Source: a virus. Taken from it: a stretch of 64,000 bases of DNA. A program made the position numbers and the translations under genes. Where the stretch lies: the IMG/VR virus record IMGVR_UViG_3300023179_000016, positions 62,001-126,000 of that record; one strand, 5' to 3'. Under the pieces are notes generated by a model. The model saw nothing but the letters and a program-made list of their open reading frames with translations, was not told where the DNA came from and made no database searches. Position 1 is the stretch's first letter; every line of letters begins with the position of its first letter. Below are positions 1 through 4,807 of this stretch, one piece after another.

Positions 1-20
1 CCGCCCAACCGCAGGTCAGC

Positions 21-488
21 TCAGGCCTTGAACTTCGCGGCCAGCTCTGCAGGCAGCTGGCTGAAGTCGATGGCGGGCTTCGCGGGCTTGGCGATCTCGG
101 CACTCCTGAGGTCGATGAAGTGCTGGATCTCAGCCCTGTCGGCCGGGTCAGTCACCGTGCTGAGCAGGGCCTTGAGAGCCTTGATCTGCGGGTCGCCAGA
201 GCCAGAGCGAGCACCAGGGTTCTTGGTGACCCAGGTAGTCCCGCCGTTGAGTCGCTGGTCCTTGCGGAGCCAGTTGTTCACGAGGCCGACCACGTACTTC
301 TTGAGCTCCGGCTCAGAGAAGTTGGCCTTGAGGGTGATCTTACCCTCCTTGAACATGGTGACCAGCTCCGAGTGGATCTGGGCCAGCTCAGACTTGCTGG
401 GCGTGTGAGCTCCGTTAGGAGCGAACTGAGTGCAGAAGCAGCTGACGACATTGAAGACCGCTTCCTTCTGGTTCATTGCTGCGATCAT
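21..488 (-). CDS. Conserved phage hypothetical protein, paralogue of 1085-1522
   Basis: A 155-residue protein of unknown function. The start at 488 is chosen because GGAGG lies 8 bases upstream, and the paralogue at 1085-1522 starts at the same MNQKEAV region. A longer reading to 647 would run through the promoter-like block at 557-581. Three regions match the paralogue: MNQKEAV at the N-terminus, NNWLRKD-RLNGG in the middle, and a C-terminal half with ALxALLST-TDPADRAEIQ followed by LPAE-AAKF. The NWLRKD/RLNGG signature recalls small conserved proteins of other large phages, from memory only. The charged, helical, cysteine-poor sequence would suit a nucleic-acid-associated or regulatory role, but nothing in it proves that. 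It is much richer in GC than the tail genes. Confidence 0.8.
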   Translation of the reverse strand: MIAAMNQKEAVFNVVSCFCTQFAPNGAHTPSKSELAQIHSELVTMFKEGKITLKANFSEPELKKYVVGLVNNWLRKDQRLNGGTTWVTKNPGARSGSGDPQIKALKALLSTVTDPADRAEIQHFIDLRSAEIAKPAKPAIDFSQLPAELAAKFKA

Positions 489-530
489 GCGGGTTTCCTC
501 CGTTGGTTGGTTGTAGGTTCGGGCGCGAGC

Positions 531-564
531 TGTAAACTCGAGCATCATGCGCTCGACATTTACA
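531..564 (-). promoter_or_regulatory. Leader hairpin or operator of the 21-488 gene
   Basis: Nested inverted repeats lie between the promoter-like block and the ribosome binding site. TGTAAA at 531-536 pairs with TTTACA at 559-564, and CGAGC pairs with GCTCG inside it. It could be an mRNA 5' hairpin or a repressor site. Palindromes occupy the same relative place before the other two genes of this block. Confidence 0.55.
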
Positions 565-581
565 ATTAGATATAAGATCGG
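557..581 (-). promoter_or_regulatory. 25-bp promoter-like block, copy A
   Basis: On the minus strand it reads CCGATCTTATATCTA followed by ATTGTAAATG. The copy at 1647-1671 matches at about 23 of 25 positions, and 966-990 is a diverged copy of the same length. All three lie upstream of minus-strand genes of this block. The TATAT core suggests a -10 element, but no -35 box is evident. Confidence 0.6.
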
Positions 582-600
582 GGGAAGTCGGTATGCGGCC

Positions 601-614
601 GGCGTAGCAGTGTC
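601..614 (-). repeat. 14-bp direct repeat, copy 1
   Basis: GGCGTAGCAGTGTC is present exactly here and at 1004-1017. Each copy lies 14-20 bases beyond a promoter-like block, on the far side from the gene, so it could be an activator or -35-region element for the 21-488 and 668-925 genes. The third gene of the block lacks it. Confidence 0.6.
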
Positions 615-667
615 ACGGCGCGCGGACCAAAGGGTGGGGTCGTCCATGACCCCACCGTATCAGCGAC

Positions 668-925
668 TCAACCGGTCAGCAGGTCGTTCCAGTCGACTGG
701 TACGTAGCACTCGCCGGTCTCGCGGGCGAACTCGGATGGAGTGGGTTCGCGGCCGACTCGCACGTGCTGGTCGAGCTCCTCGATGTAGACGACCGACGGT
801 TCGGAGTCAGTGACCTCATAGAAGTACTGATCAGCGTCCGCATCCAGCATCTCCCGCTGGATTCCCTCGTGGGTGACGAGGACGGTATAGTCGGTGCACG
901 GCACAATAGAGATGAGTTTCACCAT
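668..925 (-). CDS. Small acidic protein of unknown function
   Basis: An 85-residue acidic protein starting MVKLISIVPC. The start at 925 is supported by GGAGG 8 bases upstream. The sequence looks like a compact alpha/beta fold, with strands such as TVLVTHEG and VVYIEELD and an acidic C-terminus ending WNDLLTG. No family is recognised and no catalytic or metal-binding cluster is visible. It lies between the two paralogues and shares their promoter-like block, 14-bp repeat and palindromic leader, so the three genes are probably expressed together at the same stage. Its GC-rich codon use matches them and not the tail genes. Confidence 0.75.
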   Translation of the reverse strand: MVKLISIVPCTDYTVLVTHEGIQREMLDADADQYFYEVTDSEPSVVYIEELDQHVRVGREPTPSEFARETGECYVPVDWNDLLTG

Positions 926-943
926 CAGGCAGACCTCCAGGTT

Positions 944-965
944 ATGAGTTAATTATTTAACTCAT
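944..965 (-). promoter_or_regulatory. Perfect inverted repeat in the leader of 668-925
   Basis: ATGAGTTAA and TTAACTCAT form 9-bp arms around TTAT. The repeat lies between the promoter-like block at 966-990 and the ribosome binding site, so it could be an operator or a 5' mRNA hairpin. Confidence 0.6.
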
Positions 966-990
966 CATTCACTTTTATATATAATGTCGG
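966..990 (-). promoter_or_regulatory. 25-bp promoter-like block, copy B
   Basis: On the minus strand it reads CCGACATTATATATAA then AAGTGAATG. It has the same length and layout as the blocks at 557-581 and 1647-1671, with the CCGA, TTATAT and AATG parts conserved. It lies about 40 bases upstream of the start at 925. Confidence 0.55.
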
Positions 991-1003
991 TAATAGGACA
1001 CCA

Positions 1004-1017
1004 GGCGTAGCAGTGTC
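1004..1017 (-). repeat. 14-bp direct repeat, copy 2
   Basis: Exact second copy of GGCGTAGCAGTGTC, also at 601-614, placed just beyond the promoter-like block of the 668-925 gene. Confidence 0.6.
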
Positions 1018-1084
1018 GGTGGCTCGAGCTACCGAGCCCGCTGCGGGGCGGAGCTTCCGTGCTCCGCCCCGACCCGCTCTTCGC

Positions 1085-1522
1085 TCAGCGCTTGCCGAAC
1101 TTGGCTGCGATCTCTGCAGGCAGCTTGCTGAAGTCGACCTTGGGTCGGTTCAGCTCGGCGATCCGAGAGTCGATGTGTCGCTGGATCTCAGCTCGATCCG
1201 TCGGGTCGGTGATGGTGCTGAGCAGAGCCCTGAGCGCAGTCAGCTGGGGATCATCGACTCGGGAGGACTTGGGTTGGTGATCGACCCCACCGTTCAGCCG
1301 CTTGTCCTTTCGGAGCCAGTTGTTGAGCAACCCTGAGACATAGTTGCTCAGCTCCTTGTCGGTGTACTCCTTCCTGAGCTCGATGCTCCCGTTCCTGAAC
1401 CCCTCGAACAAGACCTGACGGATGGTTCGGGTCTGCTCAGAAGTCGGCTCGCAGACGCCGACTCCATCGAACCCGGTGATCGCGACCACTGCCTGGTAGA
1501 CTGCTTCCTTCTGGTTCATCAT
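1085..1522 (-). CDS. Conserved phage hypothetical protein, paralogue of 21-488
   Basis: A 145-residue protein of unknown function. The start at 1522 (MMNQKEAV) has GAGGAG 6 bases upstream; a longer reading to 1567 lacks such a site. It shares with 21-488 the MNQKEAV start, the LSNYVSGLLNNWLRKDKRLN core, the ALRALLSTITDPTDRAEIQ segment and the LPAEIAAKFG end, so the two arose by duplication. They differ in the N-terminal region between residues 10 and 50. The upstream leader is longer and holds extra copies of the CYGAYMTTAYAT core. GC content is high, like its two neighbours. Confidence 0.8.
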   Translation of the reverse strand: MMNQKEAVYQAVVAITGFDGVGVCEPTSEQTRTIRQVLFEGFRNGSIELRKEYTDKELSNYVSGLLNNWLRKDKRLNGGVDHQPKSSRVDDPQLTALRALLSTITDPTDRAEIQRHIDSRIAELNRPKVDFSKLPAEIAAKFGKR

Positions 1523-1626
1523 GCGATGCTCCTCATGATCCATTGTAGGATCAGTTGACACATCCATGCGTCGGGTTGATTGATATGTAATGTCAGTACA
1601 ACATCACACATCAACATGTAAGATCA

Positions 1627-1642
1627 GTATTTAATTAAATAC
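1627..1642 (-). promoter_or_regulatory. 16-bp perfect palindrome in the leader of 1085-1522
   Basis: GTATTTAATTAAATAC is self-complementary with no spacer. It lies immediately downstream, in the minus-strand sense, of the block at 1647-1671. Perfect symmetry without a loop fits a dimeric repressor site better than an mRNA hairpin. Confidence 0.55.
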
Positions 1643-1646
1643 CAAT

Positions 1647-1671
1647 CATTTACATATAGATATAAGATCGG
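1647..1671 (-). promoter_or_regulatory. 25-bp promoter-like block, copy C
   Basis: On the minus strand it reads CCGATCTTATATCTA then TATGTAAATG, about 23 of 25 identical to 557-581. It lies about 125 bases before the start at 1522, giving this gene the longest leader of the three. Confidence 0.6.
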
Positions 1672-1695
1672 AAATCGTCGGGAAGAGATCATCCG

Positions 1696-1710
1696 AAAAT
1701 AGGGCCCGCC
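1696..1710 (+). repeat. 15-bp direct repeat, copy 1
   Basis: AAAATAGGGCCCGCC occurs here and again at 1788-1802, 92 bases apart, in the region upstream of the small-gene array. It contains the palindrome GGGCCC. A protein-binding role is possible but unproven. Confidence 0.5.
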
Positions 1711-1787
1711 GACCTCGACTTACAAGGGATCCCTAGAGTCGGGACCGGTACACGCTGCGCGAACGCTCTCTACATGCAACTTTTTAT

Positions 1788-1802
1788 AAAATAGGGCCCG
1801 CC
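1788..1802 (+). repeat. 15-bp direct repeat, copy 2
   Basis: Second exact copy of AAAATAGGGCCCGCC, 17 bases before the putative promoter at 1819. Confidence 0.5.
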
Positions 1803-1818
1803 ACCCTTGCTCCCTAAT

Positions 1819-1840
1819 AGGTACAATTTAACCGGTACCT
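1819..1840 (+). promoter_or_regulatory. Promoter-like box inside an inverted repeat
   Basis: AGGTACAATTTAACC contains the GTACAATT variant of the box seen before dUTPase (53881) and the methyltransferase-like gene (54446). AGGTAC at 1819-1824 and GTACCT at 1835-1840 form an inverted repeat around it, as expected for a promoter with an overlapping operator. It would drive the array starting at 1869. Confidence 0.45.
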
Positions 1841-1868
1841 CTTTTGCCTATTATATAAAAATAAACTC

Positions 1869-1994
1869 ATGAAGACCTATCATTTTAAGAAAGACAACGA
1901 GATACACTCTAGCATACCGAGAATAAAATTAACCGCTCTGCTTCTTCTCCTGAAGATAACGACGATCAAGGACCTAAACCTAGAACACATATGA
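1869..1994 (+). CDS. Small-gene array, member 1
   Basis: A 41-residue protein of unknown function: a basic N-terminus (MKTYHFKK) followed by a very hydrophobic helix, KLTALLLLLKITTIKDL. Its stop overlaps the next start in the form ATGA, so translation is probably coupled. No strong ribosome binding site is visible, and the TATATAAAAATAA stretch just upstream may be the promoter. The LLLLLK stretch resembles LLLLLYKMGL of the following product. Judged real from the unbroken overlap chain, not from homology. Confidence 0.5.
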   Translation: MKTYHFKKDNEIHSSIPRIKLTALLLLLKITTIKDLNLEHI

Positions 1995-2143
1995 CACGCG
2001 CACTACAAGCCAGCATCGTACGCCTATTGCTCACCCAAGACGGATATATCACTCCCAGCGACCCATCGGACGAGCCATGCACCCACACCGCAGACCTCTT
2101 GCTCCTGCTATATAAGATGGGCCTAGGGAGACTCCGCGCATGA
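1991..2143 (+). CDS. Small-gene array, member 2
   Basis: A 50-residue protein starting MTRALQASIVRLLL. After a short polar loop (TPSDPSDEPCTH) comes a hydrophobic helix TADLLLLLYKMGLGRLRA at the C-terminus, matching the position and pattern of the helix in member 1. It overlaps members 1 and 3 by four bases (ATGA). A transmembrane or coiled helix is possible, though the arginines at its end make an amphipathic interaction helix equally likely. Confidence 0.5.
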   Translation: MTRALQASIVRLLLTQDGYITPSDPSDEPCTHTADLLLLLYKMGLGRLRA

Positions 2144-2316
2144 GGCTCCACGACACCAGGGACCTGCTCAAGGTACTCGAGAAGCTCAATATCGCCTCCG
2201 CCAGCGAAAAGATAATGAGCGAGCTCACCGAGCACATGAAGCTGTGGTTTGGCCATTTTGATCAGGCTCACCCGGGCGCATACGCACCTATAGTCGACAA
2301 AAATGAAGAAAACTGA
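2140..2316 (+). CDS. Small-gene array, member 3
   Basis: A 58-residue protein: MRLHDTRDLLKVLEKLNIAS, then a second helix EKIMSELTEHMKLWF and an acidic C-terminus. AGGGAG lies nine bases before the start. The DLLKVLEKLNI helix has the LxxLLxxLxI pattern that recurs in members 4, 5, 6, 7 and 11. It overlaps member 2 by four bases and member 4 by fourteen. Function unknown. Confidence 0.55.
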   Translation: MRLHDTRDLLKVLEKLNIASASEKIMSELTEHMKLWFGHFDQAHPGAYAPIVDKNEEN

Positions 2317-2707
2317 GTTTGACGAGCATATGTATAGGCGCCTGGCTGGCTTCTTGGGCTGCATGGGCATAGAGATAGACGATTCTATGCTCGACCTGAT
2401 AAGGCGACACCACTGGCTCGACATGCGACAGGCGCGGCGCCCGTTCAAGCGCTACGGCGAGGACGACGATCTAGGCGACGAAGACGGCACCCTGTATCTC
2501 GCCGCAGCCGCGAGCGACGCACGGGACATAAAGCCGTGCGGATGCGAGTGGAATATAGTGAGACGTGTTCTCTATAAGGGGCAATGGTGTGTAGGCTGCT
2601 CGATGCACTTGATAGAGTTGCTAGAGATGCTCGGCGTCATCAGGGGTGAGGGAAGCGTCGAGGCCACCGTCATGTCGGCGCAAAAAGATGAGTGCGGCGC
2701 CTGGTAA
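2303..2707 (+). CDS. Small-gene array, member 4 (cysteine-containing)
   Basis: The largest member, 134 residues. The N-terminal half has RRLAGFLGCMGIEIDDSMLD. The centre is acidic (YGEDDDLGDEDG). A later segment has CGCEW and, 24 residues on, CVGC, which could bind a metal ion. The C-terminal helix HLIELLEMLGVIRGE shows the recurring LxxLLxxLxVI pattern. The gene is strongly GC-rich, unlike members to its right. It overlaps neighbours on both sides. No family is recognised. Confidence 0.65.
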   Translation: MKKTEFDEHMYRRLAGFLGCMGIEIDDSMLDLIRRHHWLDMRQARRPFKRYGEDDDLGDEDGTLYLAAAASDARDIKPCGCEWNIVRRVLYKGQWCVGCSMHLIELLEMLGVIRGEGSVEATVMSAQKDECGAW

Positions 2708-2891
2708 GACCGTACACGTCAGGCTCAGATGTGAGGGCGAGGAGTCGCTCGTCAGGTTGTTGAGCCGTCTAGAGGTGATACAATTATTAGCTATGCTGTA
2801 CGAGTACGGCTCTTCGAGAAGCATGTCGAGCCGCGCGTACGATGCAGTGATAATTGTCTCTAGGGGTGACGAGGCAGATGAAAATCGATGA
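2688..2891 (+). CDS. Small-gene array, member 5
   Basis: A 67-residue protein starting MSAAPGKTVHVRLRC. The ATG at 2688 is preferred over an upstream GTG at 2646 because it leaves a 20-base overlap typical of the array; the choice is not certain. The segment SLVRLLSRLEVIQLLAMLYE again shows the LVRLLxxLxVI pattern and is followed by a serine-rich stretch. The stop lies 14 bases inside the next gene. Function unknown. Confidence 0.5.
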   Translation: MSAAPGKTVHVRLRCEGEESLVRLLSRLEVIQLLAMLYEYGSSRSMSSRAYDAVIIVSRGDEADENR

Positions 2892-3105
2892 CGTGCTTAG
2901 ATATATCATGGCTTTTGCGGAGCAGGACCGGTGGAATACCAGGATGAATGGGTTGCCGCAGGATGCAGTGGTGCGCTTGCTCATGAAGCTGAGAGTTGTG
3001 GATGGGGTGGGGGCCCTAAGAAGCGTTGATGGAGAAAGATGCGGGGCGTGCGGATCAAGCAATAGACAAGAAGACAAGTATGTCGCTTTTATGGAGAGTA
3101 AGTAG
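2878..3105 (+). CDS. Small-gene array, member 6
   Basis: A 75-residue protein, MKIDDVLRYIMAFAEQDRW at the start, then AVVRLLMKLRVVDGVGALRS (recurring helix pattern) and a C-terminal CGACGSS segment that may bind metal. The start at 2878 follows AGGGG and GAGG motifs and overlaps member 5. The pattern RLL-KL-VV aligns by eye with member 5. Function unknown. Confidence 0.55.
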   Translation: MKIDDVLRYIMAFAEQDRWNTRMNGLPQDAVVRLLMKLRVVDGVGALRSVDGERCGACGSSNRQEDKYVAFMESK

Positions 3106-3129
3106 AAGATAATCTCTTACTTTGTTTTT

Positions 3130-3282
3130 GTGAAGTTTATAGTGGATTTTGAGAGATCTAACGACATGCCGGTTACCAAGGATTTTCTATGTCTTATAGA
3201 GAAGCTTGGTATATTAAAATTTAAGCAGCTTTACAGTCTCGAGCACTGGTTTTCTGACATAATGATAATAGAGTATGACTAG
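3130..3282 (+). CDS. Small-gene array, member 7
   Basis: A 50-residue protein beginning with a GTG codon (MKFIVDFERSNDM), 24 bases after member 6. FLCLIEKLGILKFKQL carries the recurring LIEKLGI pattern, followed by HWFSDIMIIEYD. Its stop overlaps the start of member 8 by eight bases. No clear ribosome binding site is seen, so translation may be coupled to member 6. Confidence 0.45.
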   Translation: MKFIVDFERSNDMPVTKDFLCLIEKLGILKFKQLYSLEHWFSDIMIIEYD

Positions 3283-3376
3283 CAACAGGCAGTTCAGTGA
3301 CTGGTATCAGCACGCGCAGAGATTGGCCAAGAAGATATCGTTTAGAAGATTCATATATCGATTGTTAAAAGTGTAA
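3275..3376 (+). CDS. Small-gene array, member 8
   Basis: A 33-residue basic peptide with C-terminal helix LAKKISFRRFIYRLLKV. It shares an overlapping TAATG junction with member 9. The KKxxxxRFIYRLL segment parallels FAKKMVLIEFLRRLMK of member 9 and VKRRLVRFIYKMID of member 10, suggesting three related tandem genes. Very short, so reality rests on context. Confidence 0.4.
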   Translation: MTSNRQFSDWYQHAQRLAKKISFRRFIYRLLKV

Positions 3377-3501
3377 TGAGCGACACAGAAGATAGCGATA
3401 CGATAAGAGACACTAAAAAATTCTTTGACTACCTGTCTTGCGCGTTCGCCAAGAAGATGGTCCTCATAGAGTTTCTGCGCAGATTGATGAAGATGCCATG
3501 A
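3376..3501 (+). CDS. Small-gene array, member 9
   Basis: A 41-residue peptide: acidic N-terminus (MSDTEDSDTIRDTKK) and basic C-terminal helix FAKKMVLIEFLRRLMKMP, the same layout as its neighbours. It starts within the stop of member 8 (TAATG) and its stop overlaps the start of member 10 (ATGA). Function unknown. Confidence 0.45.
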   Translation: MSDTEDSDTIRDTKKFFDYLSCAFAKKMVLIEFLRRLMKMP

Positions 3502-3692
3502 GCCACGTCAGCGATAACAATCTCATAAGGGTAAGGGAATATCAGGTGAAGCGCAGACTTGTCAGATTCATATACAAGATGATAGATAAGCCCATCGCGA
3601 CTAGCATGATCGATGCCCTTATGGAGTCGTTTAATATAAGTCTAAATGAAAACTACGAACTGATAGTGAAAGATATAGACGACATCAGCTAG
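3498..3692 (+). CDS. Small-gene array, member 10
   Basis: A 64-residue protein. QVKRRLVRFIYKMIDKPI aligns with the basic helices of members 8 and 9; then TSMIDALMESFNIS and an acidic C-terminus. The start at 3498 (MSHVSDNN) is chosen for its ATGA overlap with member 9. This is the last rightward member, and its end overlaps the last leftward member by eight bases. Confidence 0.5.
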   Translation: MSHVSDNNLIRVREYQVKRRLVRFIYKMIDKPIATSMIDALMESFNISLNENYELIVKDIDDIS

Positions 3693-3843
3693 TGGCAATC
3701 TCACTCGCCAGCTTTGTCATATAATCTACCCATAGATCATCTGGGTTTGCATTCTTGATGCCTAGAAATCTCAATAGAGATAACATCGACATTGCCGCAT
3801 CTATCTCTCTATATGTTGAGTTCTTGTTCACGGTGGCCGGCAT
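3685..3843 (-). CDS. Small-gene array, member 11 (leftward)
   Basis: A 52-residue protein, MPATVNKNSTYREIDAAMSM, then LSLLRFLGIKNANPDDLW. The LLRFLGI helix matches the pattern in members 3 and 7 although the gene is on the opposite strand. Its start lies 35 bases inside the upstream leftward gene, and its end converges on member 10. Function unknown. Confidence 0.5.
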   Translation of the reverse strand: MPATVNKNSTYREIDAAMSMLSLLRFLGIKNANPDDLWVDYMTKLASEIATS

Positions 3844-3967
3844 TTCTGGAATGAGAGAATAGTAGTTTATACATGAAAAATTTAAGCTCTAATGCGTAAT
3901 AGACATTGACCTTGCCATGTCTACTGCCTATATTGAAATTTAATTCTCTGTCAAATATCTTTTCCAT
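3809..3967 (-). CDS. Small-gene array, member 12 (leftward)
   Basis: A 52-residue protein starting MEKIFDRELNF. The start at 3967 has GAGGG 7 bases upstream and is preferred over a longer frame to 4000. Helix YYALELKFFMYKLLFSHS resembles the RFIYRLL and RFIYKMI helices of members 8 and 10. A TATAATT box on this strand lies at about 4040-4052. Function unknown. Confidence 0.55.
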   Translation of the reverse strand: MEKIFDRELNFNIGSRHGKVNVYYALELKFFMYKLLFSHSRNAGHREQELNI

Positions 3968-4039
3968 GTGTATTCCCTCGCGTGTTGGCAGAGGAAACAT
4001 TCATAAATTTGTGTTAGCCTCTGCGTTCAAAAGCTATCA

Positions 4040-4052
4040 CTTAATTATATCA
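4040..4052 (-). promoter_or_regulatory. TATAATT-type promoter for members 12 and 11
   Basis: The minus strand reads TGATATAATTAAG here, about 75 bases before the start at 3967. It matches the box found before many plus-strand genes and has no obvious -35 partner. Confidence 0.4.
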
Positions 4053-4080
4053 GTGAACAACACTAGAGTTAAGATGTTGA

Positions 4081-4102
4081 CTTAAATTAATAATTATTTA
4101 AG
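4081..4102 (-). terminator. AT-rich inverted repeat after member 13
   Basis: CTTAAAT and ATTTAAG form 7-bp arms around an 8-base loop directly after the stop of 4104-4265. It is too AT-rich to be a strong terminator and could equally be a binding site. Confidence 0.25.
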
Positions 4103-4103
4103 T

Positions 4104-4265
4104 TCAATATGGAAATGCGTTTGCAGAAGAGGATGCAACTTCGCCGGATTGGTATTTCTTATATATTTCTTCGCCGACGAGCTTCATCATGAACATGTAT
4201 AGTGAAAATTTTATATTTTCTTCTATATGTCTGTTGAAAAGCAGATTGTTTATTTTCGATCCCAT
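4104..4265 (-). CDS. Small-gene array, member 13 (leftward)
   Basis: A 53-residue protein starting MGSKINNLLFNRH. The start lies 16 bases inside the upstream gene. Hydrophobic segment NIKFSLYMFMMKLVGEEIY recalls KFFMYKLL of member 12. The C-terminus is small and polar (SSSANAFPY). Base composition is AT-rich, like the tail module and unlike members 1-6. Function unknown. Confidence 0.5.
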   Translation of the reverse strand: MGSKINNLLFNRHIEENIKFSLYMFMMKLVGEEIYKKYQSGEVASSSANAFPY

Positions 4266-4489
4266 TTATATTCTTGTACCTCGACGTCTCCTCCCATCAA
4301 GGTGTGATGCATTAAAACATCTACTGCCATTCTGGATCGCTGCTGTGTGGTTGGAGGGACTGTATTCAAGAATTCAGGTAAGCATATGCCTCTAAACGGA
4401 CACTTTGAACAGCGCTGCGATTCCATGCACTTGCCGTCTAATTCAATTATCTGCTCTAATATTTCTACATCTTCTGAATTAAGAGCCAT
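4250..4489 (-). CDS. Small four-cysteine protein, paralogue of 4479-4736
   Basis: A 79-residue protein with Cys21, Cys27, Cys30 and Cys36 in a C-x5-C-x2-C-x5-C arrangement after an ILEQIIELDGKC helix. That arrangement fits zinc or iron-sulfur binding. The next upstream gene shares ILKKIIEEEGNC and the CxxCP pair, so the two are paralogues. Similar short II-x-EEGNC...CxxCP proteins are familiar from other large phages, from memory only. AGGA precedes the start at 4489. It overlaps the upstream gene by 11 bases. The IscA-like gene lies just across the divergent promoter. Confidence 0.65.
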   Translation of the reverse strand: MALNSEDVEILEQIIELDGKCMESQRCSKCPFRGICLPEFLNTVPPTTQQRSRMAVDVLMHHTLMGGDVEVQEYKWDRK

Positions 4490-4736
4490 TGTTTCCTAAA
4501 AGATCGTCTACGGCTTCATCTAATAGCAACTTAGTTGCTATCTCGAGATATTTTGCATCGGCCTGTTCCTCAGTAAGATCTTCGATTCCTACAGCCTCGA
4601 CGCAAGACATCCAGGTGCCATCTGGTTTTTGCTTTAACTTACTCATAGGGCATGTTGCACATATGTTGGGTTTTGCCCAGCAACAGTTGCCTTCCTCTTC
4701 TATTATTTTTTTTAAGATGTTCTTCTTCTGGTCCAT
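4479..4736 (-). CDS. Small cysteine-rich protein, paralogue of 4250-4489
   Basis: An 85-residue protein with Cys18, Cys19, Cys26, Cys29 and Cys45; the C-x6-C-x2-CP motif follows ILKKIIEEEGN as in its neighbour. An acidic helical C-terminus (DEAVDDLLGN) follows. It is the first leftward gene from the promoter region at 4740-4807. A metal-binding role is likely; the partner and function are unknown. No clear Shine-Dalgarno sequence precedes it. Confidence 0.65.
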   Translation of the reverse strand: MDQKKNILKKIIEEEGNCCWAKPNICATCPMSKLKQKPDGTWMSCVEAVGIEDLTEEQADAKYLEIATKLLLDEAVDDLLGNNGS

Positions 4737-4755
4737 TTTATATATATTCGGATAA

Positions 4756-4800
4756 GGTTAATTATACAATCATATTGTATCGTGTTTAAAGGTATAATTT
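4756..4800. promoter_or_regulatory. Divergent promoters with a central operator-like repeat
   Basis: On the minus strand TTGTATAATTAACC (4756-4769) faces the small cysteine-protein genes. On the plus strand GGTATAATTT (4791-4800) lies 8 bases before the IscA-like gene. ATACAAT (4764-4770) and ATTGTAT (4774-4780) form a perfect inverted repeat around CAT that overlaps the leftward box. A protein bound there could switch between the two directions. Confidence 0.55.
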
Positions 4801-4807
4801 AAGTCTA

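Larger units (their letters stand above)
1523..1868. promoter_or_regulatory. 346-bp divergent regulatory region
   Basis: No credible gene is seen. The minus side holds the third 25-bp block (1647-1671), a 16-bp palindrome (1627-1642) and two extra copies of its core (1585-1596 and 1616-1627). The plus side holds two copies of AAAATAGGGCCCGCC (1696-1710 and 1788-1802) and the box and inverted repeat at 1819-1840. A TATTATATAAAAATAA stretch precedes the first small gene at 1869. This is the switch point between the leftward GC-rich block and the rightward small-gene array. Confidence 0.65.

Noticed and set aside
120-569. Plus-strand frames opposite the 21-488 gene
   Set aside because: High GC content keeps several frames open. 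The minus-strand gene has a ribosome binding site and a paralogue; the plus frames have neither.
2109-2123. TATATAAGATGGG as another copy of the left-end promoter block
   Set aside because: It lies within a coding frame of the small-gene array, on the other strand sense, and matches only the TATAAGAT core.
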